From contig NZ_CP160906.1 in assembly GCF_041080865.1 (NCBI RefSeq), positions 3,371,629 to 3,435,628 on the forward strand: a stretch of 64,000 nt of DNA, written 5' to 3'. How positions within the stretch are numbered: the first letter of the stretch is position 1; each line of letters opens with the position of its first letter. The notes below the pieces were generated by a model. It was not told the DNA's origin. It made no database searches and saw only the letters and a program-made list of their open reading frames with translations. Below are positions 47,986 through 56,827 of the stretch, piece by piece. This DNA is from Psychromonas sp. MME1. GTDB lineage: Bacteria > Pseudomonadota > Gammaproteobacteria > Enterobacterales > Psychromonadaceae. The translations under genes and the position numbers were made by a program.

Positions 47986-50595
47986 ATGACCATGATTAAA
48001 TCGACGTCTGAAATTCGCCAAGGATTTTTAGATTTCTTTGCTAAAAAAGGCCATCAAACTGTCAGCAGTAGCTCACTAGTGCCAGATAATGATCCTACCT
48101 TGTTATTTACCAATGCAGGTATGAATCAATTCAAAGATGTATTCTTAGGTACTGATAAACGTAGCTATACCCGTGCAACATCAAGCCAACGTTGTGTGCG
48201 TGCTGGTGGTAAGCATAATGACTTAGACAACGTCGGCTACACGGCACGCCACCATACTTTTTTTGAAATGCTAGGAAACTTTAGCTTTGGTGATTATTTT
48301 AAACGTGATGCGATTAAATTTTCATGGGAATTTCTAACAGAAGAGTTGAAGTTACCTGTGGAAAAATTATGGGTGACGGTATTTGATGAAGATTTAGAAG
48401 CAGAAAAAATTTGGATCGATGAAATTGGTGTTGATCCTGCGCGTTTATCTCGTATCGGCGCAAAGGATAATTTCTGGTCAATGGGCGATACCGGTCCCTG
48501 TGGCCCATGTAGCGAAATATTTTATGATCATGGTGAACATATTTGGGGAGGGCCTCCAGGTACACCAGAAGAAGATGGCGATCGCTACATTGAAATTTGG
48601 AATTTAGTTTTCATGCAATTTAATCGTCACTCAGATGGGACGATGGAAAATTTACCTAAGCCTTCCGTTGATACTGGCATGGGCCTTGAGCGTATTTCTG
48701 CAATTTTGCAAAATGGGCACTCCAATTATGATATCGACCTATTCCAAGGTTTAATTAAAAAAGTAGCGGAAGTGACTGGAGCAAAGGATTTACAGGATAA
48801 ATCATTACGCGTTGTTGCCGATCATATTCGCTCCTGTGGTTTTTTGATCGCCGACGGTGTGATGCCTTCGAATGAAGGGCGCGGATATGTATTGCGTCGT
48901 ATTATTCGCAGAGCGGTACGTCACGGTCATAAATTGGGCGCGCCAGACGTTTTCTTTTTCAAAATATACGAAGAACTTATTACGCAAATGGGTGATGCCT
49001 ACCCAGAGTTAAGTAAGCAACGTGTTTTTGTTGAAAAAATATTACGTTTAGAAGAAGAACAGTTTGCTAAAACGTTGGATCGTGGCCTGCAGATCTTAGA
49101 CAACGCGTTAGAAAACCTTGAAGGTAATGTGATCCCCGGTGATGTGGTGTTCAAACTTTATGATACCTATGGTTTTCCTGCTGATTTAACCGCAGATATT
49201 GCCCGTGAACGCGAGCTTACCATCGATCAAGCTGGTTTTGATAAAGCGATGGATGAACAACGAACTCGTGCACAACAGGCTAATAATTTTGGCACTGATT
49301 ATAACAATGTGTTAAAGATTGAAGAGCAAACTGAGTTTGTTGGTTATCAAACTTTAGCAATATCAGGACGAGTAATTAAACTGCTTAAGGATGGCGAAGT
49401 TGTTAATGCCATAGCAGCAGGAGATAACGCGCAAGTCATTCTTGATAACACCTCTTTTTATGGAGAGTCGGGTGGTCAATCGGGAGATATGGGCGAGCTT
49501 ATTTTTGATAATGGGGTCTTCGTTGTTACGGATTGTAAGAAAGCGGCTGATGCAGTATTACACATCGGTTATTTAAGCACCGGTTCATTAACTGTGCAGG
49601 ATACGGTTAATGCGCAGGTTGACCAAGAAAGACGAAAATTGATTGCCCTTCACCATTCAGCGACTCACCTATTACATGCTGCATTACGCCGTGCTTTGGG
49701 TGAGCACGTGACACAGAAAGGCTCTCTCGTTGAAGCAGATAAACTGCGTTTTGATTTCTCGCATTTCGAAGCATTAAGCGAAGGGACTTTAGCGCAGGTA
49801 AGCTTTTTAGTGAATGAAGCGATTCGTAATAACTTTGACATTGTTACTCAATCGATGGATATCGAAGAGGCGAAAAAAACCGGAGCAATGGCGTTATTTG
49901 GTGAAAAATACGATGACTTGGTTCGCGTAGTACAGATGGGTGATTTTTCAACAGAGCTTTGCGGCGGTACACATGCTCAGCGTACAGGTGATATGGGCAT
50001 GTTTTTAATTCGCTCGGAATCTGGTATCGCAGCGGGTGTTCGTCGTATTGAAGCTTCTGTTGGTGCTCCTGCTGGTGAGGTTGTTGCCGACATTTTAAAT
50101 GAAGTAAGTAAAGCCTGTAGCTTAGTGAAGGGTGATCATTTTACATTGGGCGAAAAAATCACTCAGGTATTAGACCGTAGTAAACTACTTGAAAAAGAGA
50201 TTGCTCAGTTAAAAGCTAAAATAGCGAGCTCTGCCGGTGCTAATTTGACTGATAACGCATTAGAAATTAATGGCGTGAAAGTGGTGGTCGCCAATATGGA
50301 AGGTATTGATCCCAAATCGTTACGTGATAGTGTCGATGAGATAAAGAATAAATTACAATCTGTTATCGTATTGTTAGCGACAGCAGTCGGTGAAGATAAA
50401 GTCAGTATCGTTGCCGGAGTGACAAAAGATTTGACTGCAAAAGTCAAAGCTGGTGACTTGGTTAATTTAGTTGCCACTTGCGTTGGTGGTAAAGGGGGCG
50501 GTCGCCCAGACATGGCTATGGCGGGTGGTACTAACCCACAAGCGCTCAATGATGCATTAGCATTAGTTGAACCTTGGTTAGCAGAACGTTTATAG
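47986..50595 (+). CDS. alaS: Alanyl-tRNA synthetase
   Basis: AlaS charges tRNA-Ala and edits mischarged Ser/Gly. ATG 47986 is chosen ([18 protein letters not shown]) because TGGAA lies six bases before it; the frame is also open from a TTG at 47974 and an ATG at 47992. Class II motifs are visible in the N-terminal part, including [18 protein letters not shown] and [19 protein letters not shown]. The editing-domain zinc motifs [13 protein letters not shown] and [13 protein letters not shown] are present. A C-Ala domain with a glycine-rich end ([16 protein letters not shown]) closes it. About 869 residues, normal. Followed by lysC after 55 bases. Confidence 0.97.
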   Translation: MTMIKSTSEIRQGFLDFFAKKGHQTVSSSSLVPDNDPTLLFTNAGMNQFKDVFLGTDKRSYTRATSSQRCVRAGGKHNDLDNVGYTARHHTFFEMLGNFSFGDYFKRDAIKFSWEFLTEELKLPVEKLWVTVFDEDLEAEKIWIDEIGVDPARLSRIGAKDNFWSMGDTGPCGPCSEIFYDHGEHIWGGPPGTPEEDGDRYIEIWNLVFMQFNRHSDGTMENLPKPSVDTGMGLERISAILQNGHSNYDIDLFQGLIKKVAEVTGAKDLQDKSLRVVADHIRSCGFLIADGVMPSNEGRGYVLRRIIRRAVRHGHKLGAPDVFFFKIYEELITQMGDAYPELSKQRVFVEKILRLEEEQFAKTLDRGLQILDNALENLEGNVIPGDVVFKLYDTYGFPADLTADIARERELTIDQAGFDKAMDEQRTRAQQANNFGTDYNNVLKIEEQTEFVGYQTLAISGRVIKLLKDGEVVNAIAAGDNAQVILDNTSFYGESGGQSGDMGELIFDNGVFVVTDCKKAADAVLHIGYLSTGSLTVQDTVNAQVDQERRKLIALHHSATHLLHAALRRALGEHVTQKGSLVEADKLRFDFSHFEALSEGTLAQVSFLVNEAIRNNFDIVTQSMDIEEAKKTGAMALFGEKYDDLVRVVQMGDFSTELCGGTHAQRTGDMGMFLIRSESGIAAGVRRIEASVGAPAGEVVADILNEVSKACSLVKGDHFTLGEKITQVLDRSKLLEKEIAQLKAKIASSAGANLTDNALEINGVKVVVANMEGIDPKSLRDSVDEIKNKLQSVIVLLATAVGEDKVSIVAGVTKDLTAKVKAGDLVNLVATCVGGKGGGRPDMAMAGGTNPQALNDALALVEPWLAERL

Positions 50596-50650
50596 CAAAA
50601 TAGCTGCCTTTAACCGGGCAGTTAACTAGTAGAAAGGCTGAGAAATAATC

Positions 50651-51883
50651 ATGGCGTTAATAGTTCAAAAATACGGCGGCACTTCAGTTGGTAATGTCGA
50701 AAGAATAAAAATAGTTGCTGAAAAAGTAAAAGCAATGAAAGAAGCGGGTAATGATCTCGTTGTTGTATTGTCCGCAATGTCAGGTGAAACCAATCGTATG
50801 ATTGCATTAGCTAAAGAGTTGCACCATACACCAAGCGCAAGAGAGATGGATGTGCTACTGACTACGGGTGAACAAACCACCATTGCGTTATTGTCAATGG
50901 CATTGCATAGCATCGGTGTTGATGCGGTATCGATGACGGGTGATCAAGTTCGCCTAAAAACCGATAGTAGCTTCAGTAAGGCACGTATTTTAGATGTTGA
51001 AACCAAGAATATCGAGGGGCATTTAAAGCAAGGGCGTGTCGTTGTAGTTGCTGGTTTTCAGGGGCGTAACGAAGATAACCATATAACAACATTAGGACGT
51101 GGTGGTTCTGACACTTCTGCGGTGGCTATTGCTGCTGCTCTTAAAGCAGATGAATGCCAAATATATACGGATGTGGATGGTGTTTATACAACCGACCCTC
51201 GTGTTGAACCTAATGCACGTCGTCTAGATAGAATAACATTTGAAGAGATGTTAGAGATGTCTAGTTTGGGCGCGAAAGTATTACAGATTCGTTCAGTGGA
51301 GTTTGCTGGTAAATACAATGTGCCATTGCGTGTTTTATCCAGTTTTAAAGATGGTGGCGGCACATTAATTAGTTATGAGGAAAATAAAATGGAATCTCCA
51401 GTAATTTCAGGCATTGCCTTTAATAGAGATGAGGCGCGTTTAACACTATCTGGTGTGCCAGATCAACCGACGGTAGCGGCACAAATTCTTTCACCAATTG
51501 GTGAAGCGAATATCGATATCGATATGATTGTTCAAAATACCGTCGGTAACGGTAAAACAGATTTCACATTTACTGTGCATCGTGATGATTATCAACAAGC
51601 TAAGGAACTTTTAGAAGCTGTGTGTGTCTCATTAAAAGCAAATGCAGTGCAAGGCAATAATGAGATAGCAAAAGTGTCTATTGTTGGCGTTGGAATGTGG
51701 AACCACCCTGGCGTTGCGAAAACAATGTTTGAGACCCTAGGTCAAGAGGGAATTAATATTCACCAAATAGCAACCTCTGAAATTAAAATATCAGTACTTG
51801 TTGATAGTAAATATTTAGAGTTAGCTGTTCGTGCGTTACACAATGCATTTAATTTGGCCAACGAACCAATTGAAGAGAAATAA
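50651..51883 (+). CDS. lysC: Aspartate kinase
   Basis: This is aspartokinase, the first step of lysine, threonine and methionine synthesis. The 410-residue protein begins with the kinase signature VQKYGGTSVGNVERI and shows GRGGSDTSAVAIAAAL and TDVDGVYTTDPR. Two C-terminal ACT domains (about 265-335 and 345-405; INIHQIATSEIKISVLVD) bind the feedback inhibitor. The short space behind alaS contains no lysine riboswitch, so control is likely through the operon and allostery. The same alaS-lysC-csrA order is known from Vibrio. Confidence 0.95.
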   Translation: MALIVQKYGGTSVGNVERIKIVAEKVKAMKEAGNDLVVVLSAMSGETNRMIALAKELHHTPSAREMDVLLTTGEQTTIALLSMALHSIGVDAVSMTGDQVRLKTDSSFSKARILDVETKNIEGHLKQGRVVVVAGFQGRNEDNHITTLGRGGSDTSAVAIAAALKADECQIYTDVDGVYTTDPRVEPNARRLDRITFEEMLEMSSLGAKVLQIRSVEFAGKYNVPLRVLSSFKDGGGTLISYEENKMESPVISGIAFNRDEARLTLSGVPDQPTVAAQILSPIGEANIDIDMIVQNTVGNGKTDFTFTVHRDDYQQAKELLEAVCVSLKANAVQGNNEIAKVSIVGVGMWNHPGVAKTMFETLGQEGINIHQIATSEIKISVLVDSKYLELAVRALHNAFNLANEPIEEK

Positions 51884-51976
51884 TTTAATTTTCTCCGCAA
51901 ATAAATATGAATTTTAGAATAGATTAGTCCATACTAAAAAGCTATTTAGATGGATAATATAATATAGGAGCAGGAT

Positions 51977-52165
51977 ATGCTGATATTAACTCGTCGAGTT
52001 GGTGAAACTTTGATGATTGGGGATAATGTTACCGTTACCGTTTTAGGTGTAAAAGGTAATCAGGTACGCGTCGGTGTAAATGCGCCAAAAGAAGTATCTG
52101 TTCACCGTGAAGAGATCTATATGCGTATACAAGCTGAAAAAAATGCGAGTTCATATAGCGAATAA
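51977..52165 (+). CDS. csrA: Carbon storage regulator CsrA
   Basis: CsrA is a homodimeric RNA-binding protein that binds GGA motifs near ribosome binding sites. The 62-residue protein has the canonical start [18 protein letters not shown] and the end [14 protein letters not shown]; the RNA-contacting arginines in LTRRVGE and HREEIY are present. AGGAG lies ahead of the ATG. It has its own terminator at 52189. The order csrA, tRNA-Ser, tRNA-Arg is conserved across enterics and vibrios. Confidence 0.97.
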   Translation: MLILTRRVGETLMIGDNVTVTVLGVKGNQVRVGVNAPKEVSVHREEIYMRIQAEKNASSYSE

Positions 52166-52188
52166 CACGCTGTGAATTAAATATTCTA

Positions 52189-52212
52189 AGAGCCTACGGG
52201 CTCTTTTTTTTT
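52189..52212 (+). terminator. Terminator of csrA
   Basis: The stem AGAGCC / GGGCTCT with a TAC loop is followed by nine T, 24 bases after the stop codon. Confidence 0.9.
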
Positions 52213-52346
52213 GCCTAGAGAATGGTTTTACCGTTCGCTCTAATTGGCTGTTGCGATTGAATACAGTGCAATTACAAAAAAAATGGTTTAATAGTAGCTT
52301 ATTTGTTTATTTAACCATCAAACGGAAAAGAGTCATTAAAAAAAGT

Positions 52347-52374
52347 TTGACTTGTTTTCATAAGACAGTAATAT
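52347..52374 (+). promoter_or_regulatory. Promoter of the tRNA-Ser/Arg operon
   Basis: TTGACT (52347-52352) and TAATAT (52369-52374) are 16 bases apart. A GC-rich discriminator (GTGCGCC, 52375-52381) follows the -10, the feature associated with stringent control of stable-RNA promoters. Confidence 0.75.
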
Positions 52375-52391
52375 GTGCGCCACAAGACGAC

Positions 52392-52484
52392 GGTGGGGTG
52401 GCCGAGTGGCCGAAGGCGCTCCCCTGCTAAGGGAGTAACGGGTTTATAGCCTGTTCGAGGGTTCGAATCCCTCCTCCACCGCCA
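52392..52484 (+). tRNA. tRNA-Ser (GCT)
   Basis: This 93-nt tRNA has a long variable arm. The acceptor stem GGTGGGG pairs with CTCCACC (one G-T), the anticodon loop is CTGCTAA, giving GCT, and T-arm GTTCGAATC and encoded CCA end are present. It corresponds to E. coli serV downstream of csrA. Confidence 0.97.
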
Positions 52485-52502
52485 TTCTTGTAGATTCTTA
52501 AA

Positions 52503-52579
52503 GCGGGTGTAGCTCAGCTGGATAGAGTACCTGGCTACGAACCAGGCGGTCAGGGGTTCGAATCCCTTCACCCGCACCA
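52503..52579 (+). tRNA. tRNA-Arg (ACG), copy 1
   Basis: This 77-nt tRNA has acceptor GCGGGTG / CACCCGC, anticodon loop CTACGAA (ACG, to be deaminated to ICG by TadA), T-arm and encoded CCA. It begins a tandem array with 142-bp period. Confidence 0.97.
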
Positions 52580-52644
52580 TCTCTTTTGCAGGATATGGTT
52601 AGCGCTAAGAATCGAATGTAAAACAAAAAATAAAGAATATCGCG

Positions 52645-52721
52645 GCGGGTGTAGCTCAGCTGGATAGAGTACCTGGCTACGAACCAGGCGGTCAGGGGTT
52701 CGAATCCCTTCACCCGCACCA
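52645..52721 (+). tRNA. tRNA-Arg (ACG), copy 2
   Basis: Same sequence as copy 1, and the 65-base spacer that follows is identical as well, so 52503-52644 and 52645-52786 form an exact 142-bp duplication. Confidence 0.97.
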
Positions 52722-52786
52722 TCTCTTTTGCAGGATATGGTTAGCGCTAAGAATCGAATGTAAAACAAAAAATAAAGAATATCGCG

Positions 52787-52863
52787 GCGGGTGTAGCTCA
52801 GCTGGATAGAGTACCTGGCTACGAACCAGGCGGTCAGGGGTTCGAATCCCTTCACCCGCACCA
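52787..52863 (+). tRNA. tRNA-Arg (ACG), copy 3
   Basis: Third identical copy in the same 142-bp phase. It is followed by a different spacer containing a UUCG-type terminator. Confidence 0.97.
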
Positions 52864-52873
52864 TTCTTATAAG

Positions 52874-52894
52874 CTTACTTCGGTAAGTTTTTTT
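52874..52894 (+). terminator. UUCG-loop terminator inside the tRNA-Arg array
   Basis: CTTAC-TTCG-GTAAG is followed by seven T, between the third and fourth tRNA-Arg. It could stop transcription before the fourth copy. Confidence 0.8.
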
Positions 52895-52940
52895 GTTTAC
52901 AGAGCTCAATAATATTAATCCCATTAATATTATGCACCAT

Positions 52941-53017
52941 GCGGGTGTAGCTCAGCTGGATAGAGTACCTGGCTACGAACCAGGCGGTCAGGGGTTCGAA
53001 TCCCTTCACCCGCACCA
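52941..53017 (+). tRNA. tRNA-Arg (ACG), copy 4
   Basis: Identical to the other three tRNA-Arg genes with CCA encoded, but in a different context, 47 bases after the UUCG terminator. It may depend on read-through or a promoter of its own. Confidence 0.97.
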
Positions 53018-53100
53018 TATTTTCTTTTGCCACACCAACCCCTATTAATCCCCTTTGCTAACATTTCAATTTGCTACACGTAATGGCGCATCCTATAATA

Positions 53101-53252
53101 ATACCAATCGGAATAAATAGCTGATCTATTTTACTGGTTAAAATAACTTACTTTTTTGTTGTAAGTTTCGCAAAGGGAACAACCATTTGTGTCAACTTAC
53201 GCCTCAAATTAAGCCATTTTTCCTGCGCAAAATTTAGATCACATACTTAATT
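53101..53252 (+). repeat. Dispersed MITE-like repeat, copy 3
   Basis: ATACCAATCGGAATAAATAG opens the element, ACATACTTAAT closes it; the outer bases of the right end are eroded. Hairpin arms lie at 53161-53167 and 53194-53200. It sits 83 bases behind the tRNA array and ahead of the epimerase-like gene. Confidence 0.85.
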
Positions 53253-53375
53253 ATTCAATGATGCGCCTTGCTCTCCATCCTTTTTCCCTGCAAGCCATGA
53301 CCATCCTATTATGCGAATAGGTATGAGTCATTCATCGGTTTGGCGCAAATGGTTCTCTTTTGATAAGGAAATTTA

Positions 53376-54107
53376 ATGAATTTAGGTGCGCAGTTATATG
53401 GCTTTAAAGAAGAAGAGTTGAAAATGAGGCCGGAAAAAGTGTTTAAGGCTATTGCTGATATCGGTTATCAAGCTGTGGAAATGCCTTTTGTACTTGAAGC
53501 TTCTTCATTATTAAATGAGTACGATTTAACATGTTCTGCCTTGCATATCGGCTCAGAGGGGCTGTTAAACTATGTTGAACTTCTCGACTATTTGGACCGC
53601 CATGATTGTGCTAATTTATGCGTTTCTGGTCCATTAGGTTGGCATGATCGTAGTTTAGAAAATTTTAGCGCGACATGCTCCATTATTAACAAGGCGGCAG
53701 AAGAATTTAAGGTTGCGGGTGTTAAGGTGCATTATCATAATCATGACTTTGAATTTTTAAAGTCGACGCGTAATGATATCACCCCCTTTGATATTCTTAA
53801 TAAGGAGTTAGATATTACCAATGTGGGATTATGTGTCGATATCGGTTGGTTGCATTTAACGGGAATCGATCCCGTTCTCTTTTTAAAAGAGCATGCGAGT
53901 AGGATTTCATATTTACACCTAAGAGATTTTGCTCAGGGGCGATCTGTTGCGTTAGGTGAGGGGGAGGTTAAGCTTCTTCAGATAATGAAGACTTTTGACT
54001 TACTGAGCGATTTGCAGTGGTTGATGGTCGAGTTTGAACCAACGGATAATGCTTATCAATATTTTGCAAGGAGTGAGCGTTTTTTACGTGCGAATCATAT
54101 TTGTTAA
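53376..54107 (+). CDS. TIM-barrel sugar isomerase/epimerase-like protein
   Basis: This 243-residue protein belongs to the xylose-isomerase-like TIM-barrel family (AP_endonuc_2). Metal ligands of this family fit the stretches VEMPF, VHYHNHDFEF, CVDIGWLHLTG, YLHLRDF and MVEFEPTD. Related enzymes include hydroxypyruvate isomerase, 2-keto-myo-inositol dehydratase and sugar epimerases, so the reaction cannot be fixed. It is a single gene between a repeat copy and the long oad leader region, with no sugar pathway genes beside it. A TAAGGAAATTT sequence precedes the ATG. Confidence 0.78.
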   Translation: MNLGAQLYGFKEEELKMRPEKVFKAIADIGYQAVEMPFVLEASSLLNEYDLTCSALHIGSEGLLNYVELLDYLDRHDCANLCVSGPLGWHDRSLENFSATCSIINKAAEEFKVAGVKVHYHNHDFEFLKSTRNDITPFDILNKELDITNVGLCVDIGWLHLTGIDPVLFLKEHASRISYLHLRDFAQGRSVALGEGEVKLLQIMKTFDLLSDLQWLMVEFEPTDNAYQYFARSERFLRANHIC

Positions 54108-54180
54108 TATCAATTAGTGGATATATTGCACGAGGGGAATTACCACGCAGAACTGGTTTTGAGCTAGCACCCCGTAGGTG

Positions 54181-54278
54181 AAGAAAAATAGCACCAATCT
54201 GCTTTGTTATAAAATCTCGATGTAGAATAACTATGCTGCAAATTTTTGCCTCGCATCTCGGCACTATTTTTCCTTTTA
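54181..54278. repeat. Possible second type of small inverted-repeat element
   Basis: GAAGAAAAATAGCACC on the left and GGCACTATTTTTCC on the right are imperfect inverted repeats enclosing about 70 bases without a reading frame. Only this copy is in the window, so repetition elsewhere is a prediction. Confidence 0.35.
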
Positions 54279-54680
54279 TAGATTATTAGTAAAATTGAAT
54301 GGTGAATATTTATTTGTTTTTATTGCATACTTGTTTTGTTTTTTTGTGTCTCAATAATATTCTCCATGTCTACTAATGTCTGATCTTTATTCGTGACAAT
54401 CATCACCTAATTACAACATAAATTTGCTTTTTTCAAAGTAATCATTAGCTTTAAAAAAGCTTGTAATTGTTAATGTTTTAAGCTCTTTGAGGCTGTTTTA
54501 TCTATACTTCCAATTTAATAGAAAATCCCGTATGATAATTTGTTTTTGAAACTCAGTTTAATTTCTTAATTCTTATTTTTTATAGGGTTATTAAGAGGTT
54601 AAGGTATGTTTATTAGGCTTTTTTAGCCTAAAAGTGGTGAGTTAGCTTTTTTATTCACCCTTTATTGCAGGTGATATTGT

Positions 54681-54713
54681 AGAGGAAGTGTGAATAATTA
54701 TTCATTCACCTCT
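54681..54713. promoter_or_regulatory. Inverted repeat upstream of oadG
   Basis: AGAGGAAGTGTGAATAA meets TTATTCATTCACCTCT, an imperfect 33-bp palindrome 44 bases before the oadG start. It could be an operator or leader-RNA hairpin. Confidence 0.35.
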
Positions 54714-54756
54714 GTTTGTTAACAGGCATTTATTATGTACAAAAAGGATAATTACT

Positions 54757-55008
54757 ATGGATGTTACTGAGTCATTATTAGAAGCATTAGTGTTAATGGG
54801 CTTAGGTATGGGCTTTGTGTTTCTGTTTTTAGGTTTATTGATGGTTGTCGTTAGCTTGATGGCAAAATATACGCCCGCAGATCTGCCCGTGACGAAAAAG
54901 GCCGTGCAAGGTGGTAACAATACCGCTGCCAATACGCAAATTAGCCCTCAATTAATTGCAGCAATGACTACGGCTGTGCAGCAATATCGCAAATCAACTG
55001 CACAATAA
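54757..55008 (+). CDS. oadG: Oxaloacetate decarboxylase gamma subunit
   Basis: OadG is the small membrane subunit that joins the alpha and beta subunits of the Na+-pumping oxaloacetate decarboxylase. The 83-residue protein has one N-terminal helix (about 12-36; LVLMGLGMGFVFLFLGLLMVVV) and a short soluble tail ending in an alanine/serine/glutamine-rich segment that binds the alpha subunit. The gene is first in oadGAB and 13-28 bases ahead of oadA depending on its start. Confidence 0.9.
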   Translation: MDVTESLLEALVLMGLGMGFVFLFLGLLMVVVSLMAKYTPADLPVTKKAVQGGNNTAANTQISPQLIAAMTTAVQQYRKSTAQ

Positions 55009-55036
55009 AGGAATATGAACTATGGAGAACGTGAAA

Positions 55037-56815
55037 ATGGCGAAGCCTTTAGCAATAACAGAAGTGGTGCTGCGTGATGCGCACCAATCATTGTTTGCAA
55101 CCCGAATGCGTATCGATGATATGCTACCGATTGCAGAAAAATTAGACAAAATGGGGTACTGGTCTTTAGAGACTTGGGGCGGTGCAACATTTGATTCGTG
55201 TATTCGTTATTTAGGTGAAGATCCATGGGATCGTATCCGCGCATTAAAAGCGGCCATGCCAAACACGCCACAGCAAATGTTATTACGCGGTCAAAATCTA
55301 TTAGGTTACCGTCACTATGCCGATGATGTTGTTGAAAAATTTGTCGAACGAGCACATAAAAATGGCGTCGATGTGTTTCGTATCTTTGACGCGATGAATG
55401 ATGTTCGTAATTTTGAAACTGCGATTAAGTCTGCCGTTAAAATTGGCGCGCATGCACAAGGTACAATTTCTTACACAACCAGCCCTGTTCATACTATTGA
55501 TAACTGGGTTGATATGGCGAAACGCCTTGAAGATATGGGCAGCCATTCTATATGTATTAAAGATATGGCGGGTCTGTTAAAGCCATATGAAGCAGAAGAG
55601 CTAATTACAAAAATTAAAGCGAGTACCAATATACCACTGGCGTTGCATTGTCATGCAACGACGGGATTAAGTCTTGCTACACAGCAAAAAGCGATTGATG
55701 CGGGTATTGATATTATCGATTCTGCAATTTCTTCAATGAGTATGACCTATGGCCATTCGCCAACGGAAACACTTGTTTCAATTGTTGAAGGGACAGAGCG
55801 AGATACCGGACTTAACCTTCCTCAATTAGCTGAAATATCATCATATTTCCGAGAAGTACGTAAAAAATATGTGAAATTTGAAGGGGAATTAAAAGGCGTT
55901 GACCCACGTATTTTAATCGCTCAAGTTCCTGGCGGTATGCTGACAAATATGGAAAGCCAACTTAAGCAGCAAGGTGCTGCAGATAAGATGGATGACGTAT
56001 TAAAAGAGATCACCGTTGTACGTAAAGATCTGGGTTATATTCCCTTGGTTACACCAACATCACAAATTGTTGGCACACAGGCGGTTATTAACGTTTTAAT
56101 GGGTGAGCGCTATAAAAATATCACTAAAGAGACTGCTGGTGTATTAAAAGGCGAATATGGTGCCGCTCCTGCTCCATTTAATGCCGAGCTTCAAGCTAAA
56201 GTACTTGACGGTGCCAAGGCAATCACTTGTCGTCCTGCTGATAATCTTGCACCAGAGATGGATCACCTTGTTAGTGAGCTCAAAAAAGTGGCTGCTGAAA
56301 AAGGTATTACATTAGCGAAAGAAGAGATTGATGACACGCTAATTTATGCTTTATTCCCTGAAATCGGCCTCAAATTCCTAGAAAATCGTAATAACCCAGA
56401 TGCTTTTGAACCTGTACCAAGCGCGGATGATCTATTACCAGCTGCGCCAGTGAAGAAAGGTAAAGCGGAAACTTACTCCGTTGCTGTTGATGGTCAATTA
56501 TACACCGTACAGGTTGGCCCTGAAGGTAGCATTAGCGGTATCACTGCTTCAGCTGCACCAGCACCTGTTACTAATGTTGCATCTGCATCAACGAGCGGTA
56601 CAGGTGAAGATCTTCCTGCACCACTTGCGGGTAATATTTTCAAACTACTTGTTAAGCAAGGCGAACAAGTTAATGAAGGTGATACGCTGCTCGTTATGGA
56701 AGCGATGAAAATGGAAACAGAAATTCGAGCAACTAAATCAGGCATAGTACAAGCCATTTTAGTTAAAGAAGGTGATTCTGTTGCAGTGGGTGAAGCCCTC
56801 TTTACAATAGGTTAA
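55037..56815 (+). CDS. oadA: Oxaloacetate decarboxylase alpha subunit (carboxyltransferase-biotin)
   Basis: OadA transfers the carboxyl group of oxaloacetate to biotin. The N-terminal HMGL-like carboxyltransferase TIM barrel (about 5-275; [24 protein letters not shown]) binds the metal through a DAH/HxH set. The conserved PYC/OADA domain (about 290-470) follows, then an alanine/proline linker and the biotinyl domain with the biotinylated lysine in EAMKMET near the end. ATG 55037 ([11 protein letters not shown]) is chosen for GGAG nine bases upstream and family match; ATG 55022 is possible. The length is normal, about 592. Confidence 0.94.
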   Translation: MAKPLAITEVVLRDAHQSLFATRMRIDDMLPIAEKLDKMGYWSLETWGGATFDSCIRYLGEDPWDRIRALKAAMPNTPQQMLLRGQNLLGYRHYADDVVEKFVERAHKNGVDVFRIFDAMNDVRNFETAIKSAVKIGAHAQGTISYTTSPVHTIDNWVDMAKRLEDMGSHSICIKDMAGLLKPYEAEELITKIKASTNIPLALHCHATTGLSLATQQKAIDAGIDIIDSAISSMSMTYGHSPTETLVSIVEGTERDTGLNLPQLAEISSYFREVRKKYVKFEGELKGVDPRILIAQVPGGMLTNMESQLKQQGAADKMDDVLKEITVVRKDLGYIPLVTPTSQIVGTQAVINVLMGERYKNITKETAGVLKGEYGAAPAPFNAELQAKVLDGAKAITCRPADNLAPEMDHLVSELKKVAAEKGITLAKEEIDDTLIYALFPEIGLKFLENRNNPDAFEPVPSADDLLPAAPVKKGKAETYSVAVDGQLYTVQVGPEGSISGITASAAPAPVTNVASASTSGTGEDLPAPLAGNIFKLLVKQGEQVNEGDTLLVMEAMKMETEIRATKSGIVQAILVKEGDSVAVGEALFTIG

Positions 56816-56827
56816 GGAAGTAATTAA

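Larger units (their letters stand above)
52503..52863 (+). repeat. Tandem 142-bp tRNA-Arg repeat
   Basis: Two full units and the tRNA part of a third, spaced 142 bases (52503, 52645, 52787). Both tRNA and spacer are repeated, which points to recent unequal-crossover amplification. Confidence 0.93.
54108..54756. other. Long gene-free leader region before oadGAB
   Basis: This 649-base stretch holds no supported coding sequence. At 54181-54278 lies a possible small inverted-repeat element (ends GAAAAATAGCACC and GGCACTATTTTTC). Nearer the operon are several stem-loops, including TAGGCTTTTTTAGCCTA at about 54614-54632 and an imperfect inverted repeat at 54681-54713. AAAGGA fixes the oadG start. 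The oad promoter must lie in the right half; I could not assign it. Confidence 0.5.

Noticed and set aside
50596-50650. Lysine riboswitch before lysC
   Set aside because: Only 55 bases separate alaS and lysC, too short for the L-box aptamer.
52311-52924. Minus-strand reading frames of 74-118 codons starting MVRVKGFEPLTAWF
   Set aside because: They are antisense translations of the tRNA-Arg/Ser genes, repeated because the tRNAs are repeated; a well-known artefact of gene prediction.
52503-53017. Regular repeats with spacers, at first glance CRISPR-like
   Set aside because: The repeated units are complete tRNA-Arg genes with identical spacers; no cas genes are present.
52941-53375. Integration of a genomic island at the last tRNA-Arg
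   Set aside because: No integrase gene and no duplicated tRNA 3' end are seen; only repeat copy 3 and a single epimerase-like gene follow.
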